A DNA stretch of 64,000 nucleotides from Vulcanimicrobiota bacterium (GTDB lineage Bacteria; Vulcanimicrobiota; Vulcanimicrobiia; Eremiobacterales; Eremiobacteraceae), in contig JABCYQ010000009.1 of assembly GCA_013290125.1 (NCBI GenBank), forward strand, positions 1 through 64,000, in the 5' to 3' direction. Position 1 is the first letter of the stretch; every line of letters begins with the position of its first letter. A program made the translations under genes and the position numbers. Positions 63,572-64,000 of the stretch are shown piece after piece. The notes under the pieces were generated by a model, which did no database searches, was not told the DNA's origin, and was given only the letters and a program-made list of their open reading frames with translations.

Positions 63572-64000
63572 CGGGCCTTGCTGGCGTGGCCGTCACGTTT
63601 GTCGTCGTGAGCGCCGCTCTCGGCGATCTCTCGCCGGCGCCGCGCGTCGATGTGGCTTATGACATGATCGCTCGGATCATCGTCTCGGGAACGCCGCCTC
63701 CGCCGGATAGTTTCGAAGCTGATTCGGAGCGGCTCGCCACAATGCCGCCACCGAAGTACAACAGCGGAGCCGGCATCGCGAGCACGGGAACTGCGACCGG
63801 ACTCCTCGGCGGACTCTTGAGCGCCATACCTGGCGTGGGTTCGTTCCTTGCGATGGGCGCTTCGATGGCTGCCGGTGCGGCCGAGAACGCCGCCCAAAAA
63901 CGAGCCCAAGACGAGAACGCCGCTCAGTCCAGGGCTCTCATGAGCGCCGGAAGGATCACGCAGTTCGCGTATTATCGCGGCTGGCGGCGAGTCTCGACTG
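63550..64000 (+). CDS. Exported glycine-zipper protein, 5' part (runs off the window)
   Basis: Open from ATG 63550 to the window edge (150 codons). N-terminal hydrophobic segment (IAGLAGVAVTFVVVSAALG), a short exported region, then a glycine-rich hydrophobic stretch (GTATGLLGGLLSAIPGVGSF) and AMGASMAAGAAENAAQ, a glycine-zipper-like membrane segment, followed by a basic helical part. No family recognised. Overlaps the lipoprotein gene by 22 nt. Confidence 0.6.
   Translation, partial: MRGTNTIAGLAGVAVTFVVVSAALGDLSPAPRVDVAYDMIARIIVSGTPPPPDSFEADSERLATMPPPKYNSGAGIASTGTATGLLGGLLSAIPGVGSFLAMGASMAAGAAENAAQKRAQDENAAQSRALMSAGRITQFAYYRGWRRVST

Overview
The window is chromosomal, gene-dense, high-GC bacterial DNA holding about 56 protein genes, two of them cut by the window edges (a glycosyltransferase at the left, a secreted protein at the right). 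I see no rRNA, tRNA, CRISPR array, insertion sequence or phage. The cell is a diderm: there is an SLH-domain outer-membrane porin ending in Phe, plus several lipoproteins and exported proteins. ClpC, a pyrophosphate-type phosphofructokinase, a futalosine-pathway MqnD, an archaeal-type MptA fused to FolK and aerobic leucine and propionate catabolism point to a deep-branching, probably soil-type heterotroph. Candidatus Eremiobacterota (WPS-2) is my best guess, from gene flavour only.

Layout. 1-6453 (minus): envelope and isoprenoid operon cmk-plsC-ispH-polyprenyl synthase-two-module GT-C protein-GT2. 6553-11925 (plus): radA, a 3 x 21-bp repeat, then hutH-hutU-AIM24-like gene. 12024-18708 (minus): leucine/isovalerate operon mccB-methylglutaconyl-CoA hydratase-mccA-HMG-CoA lyase, followed by a secreted and a membrane protein of unknown function. 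18767-21424 (plus): ftcD, hutI and an anti-sigma-type ATPase. 21465-26378 (minus): PPi-type PFK, two DUF4760-like paralogs, clpC. 26825-28285 (plus): folK-mptA fusion. 28585-34315: PilZ protein, S41 protease, an unknown, pccB-small epsilon-like subunit-pccA, DUF1761 protein. 34396-41810 (plus): methylmalonyl-CoA mutase large subunit, epimerase, a PAS-GGDEF-EAL protein and an HlyD/ABC/ABC-2 exporter. 41912-49916: murQ, a NirK-like copper protein, the SLH porin, and the muropeptide-recycling operon nagZ-serine hydrolase-anmK. 49997-55380 (plus): two tandem 886-residue M16 peptidases. 55511-61865: small exported proteins, mqnD, a SufT-like gene, an ABC exporter whose ATPase appears to start at ATT, a thioesterase, two unknowns. 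62047-64000 (plus): a cupredoxin and a run of short exported proteins.

How the genes fit. Histidine can be taken to glutamate by HutH, HutU, HutI and FtcD, though the four genes lie in two blocks on either side of the leucine operon. Leucine carbon is taken from methylcrotonyl-CoA to acetyl-CoA plus acetoacetate, and propionyl-CoA to succinyl-CoA through PCC, epimerase and mutase (the mutase B12 subunit is not here). NagZ, a putative amidase, AnmK and MurQ form most of a peptidoglycan-recycling route.

The strongest unexplained signal is a family of GC-rich palindromes (core GGGCCGAC-loop-GTCGGCCC, flanked by TGAAG). Clear copies lie in five of the six convergent gene gaps that have room for them (11.9, 21.4, 28.3/28.5, 44.0 and 55.4 kb), with a doubtful half copy in the sixth (41.8 kb). 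I saw none in a divergent or same-strand gap. Two copies share a longer ~90-bp unit, two carry a second hairpin, and one has become the C-terminal codons of the anti-sigma protein. Other points to check are the ATT start, the microgene between pccB and pccA, a leader peptide before folK-mptA, and the 21-bp repeats before hutH.
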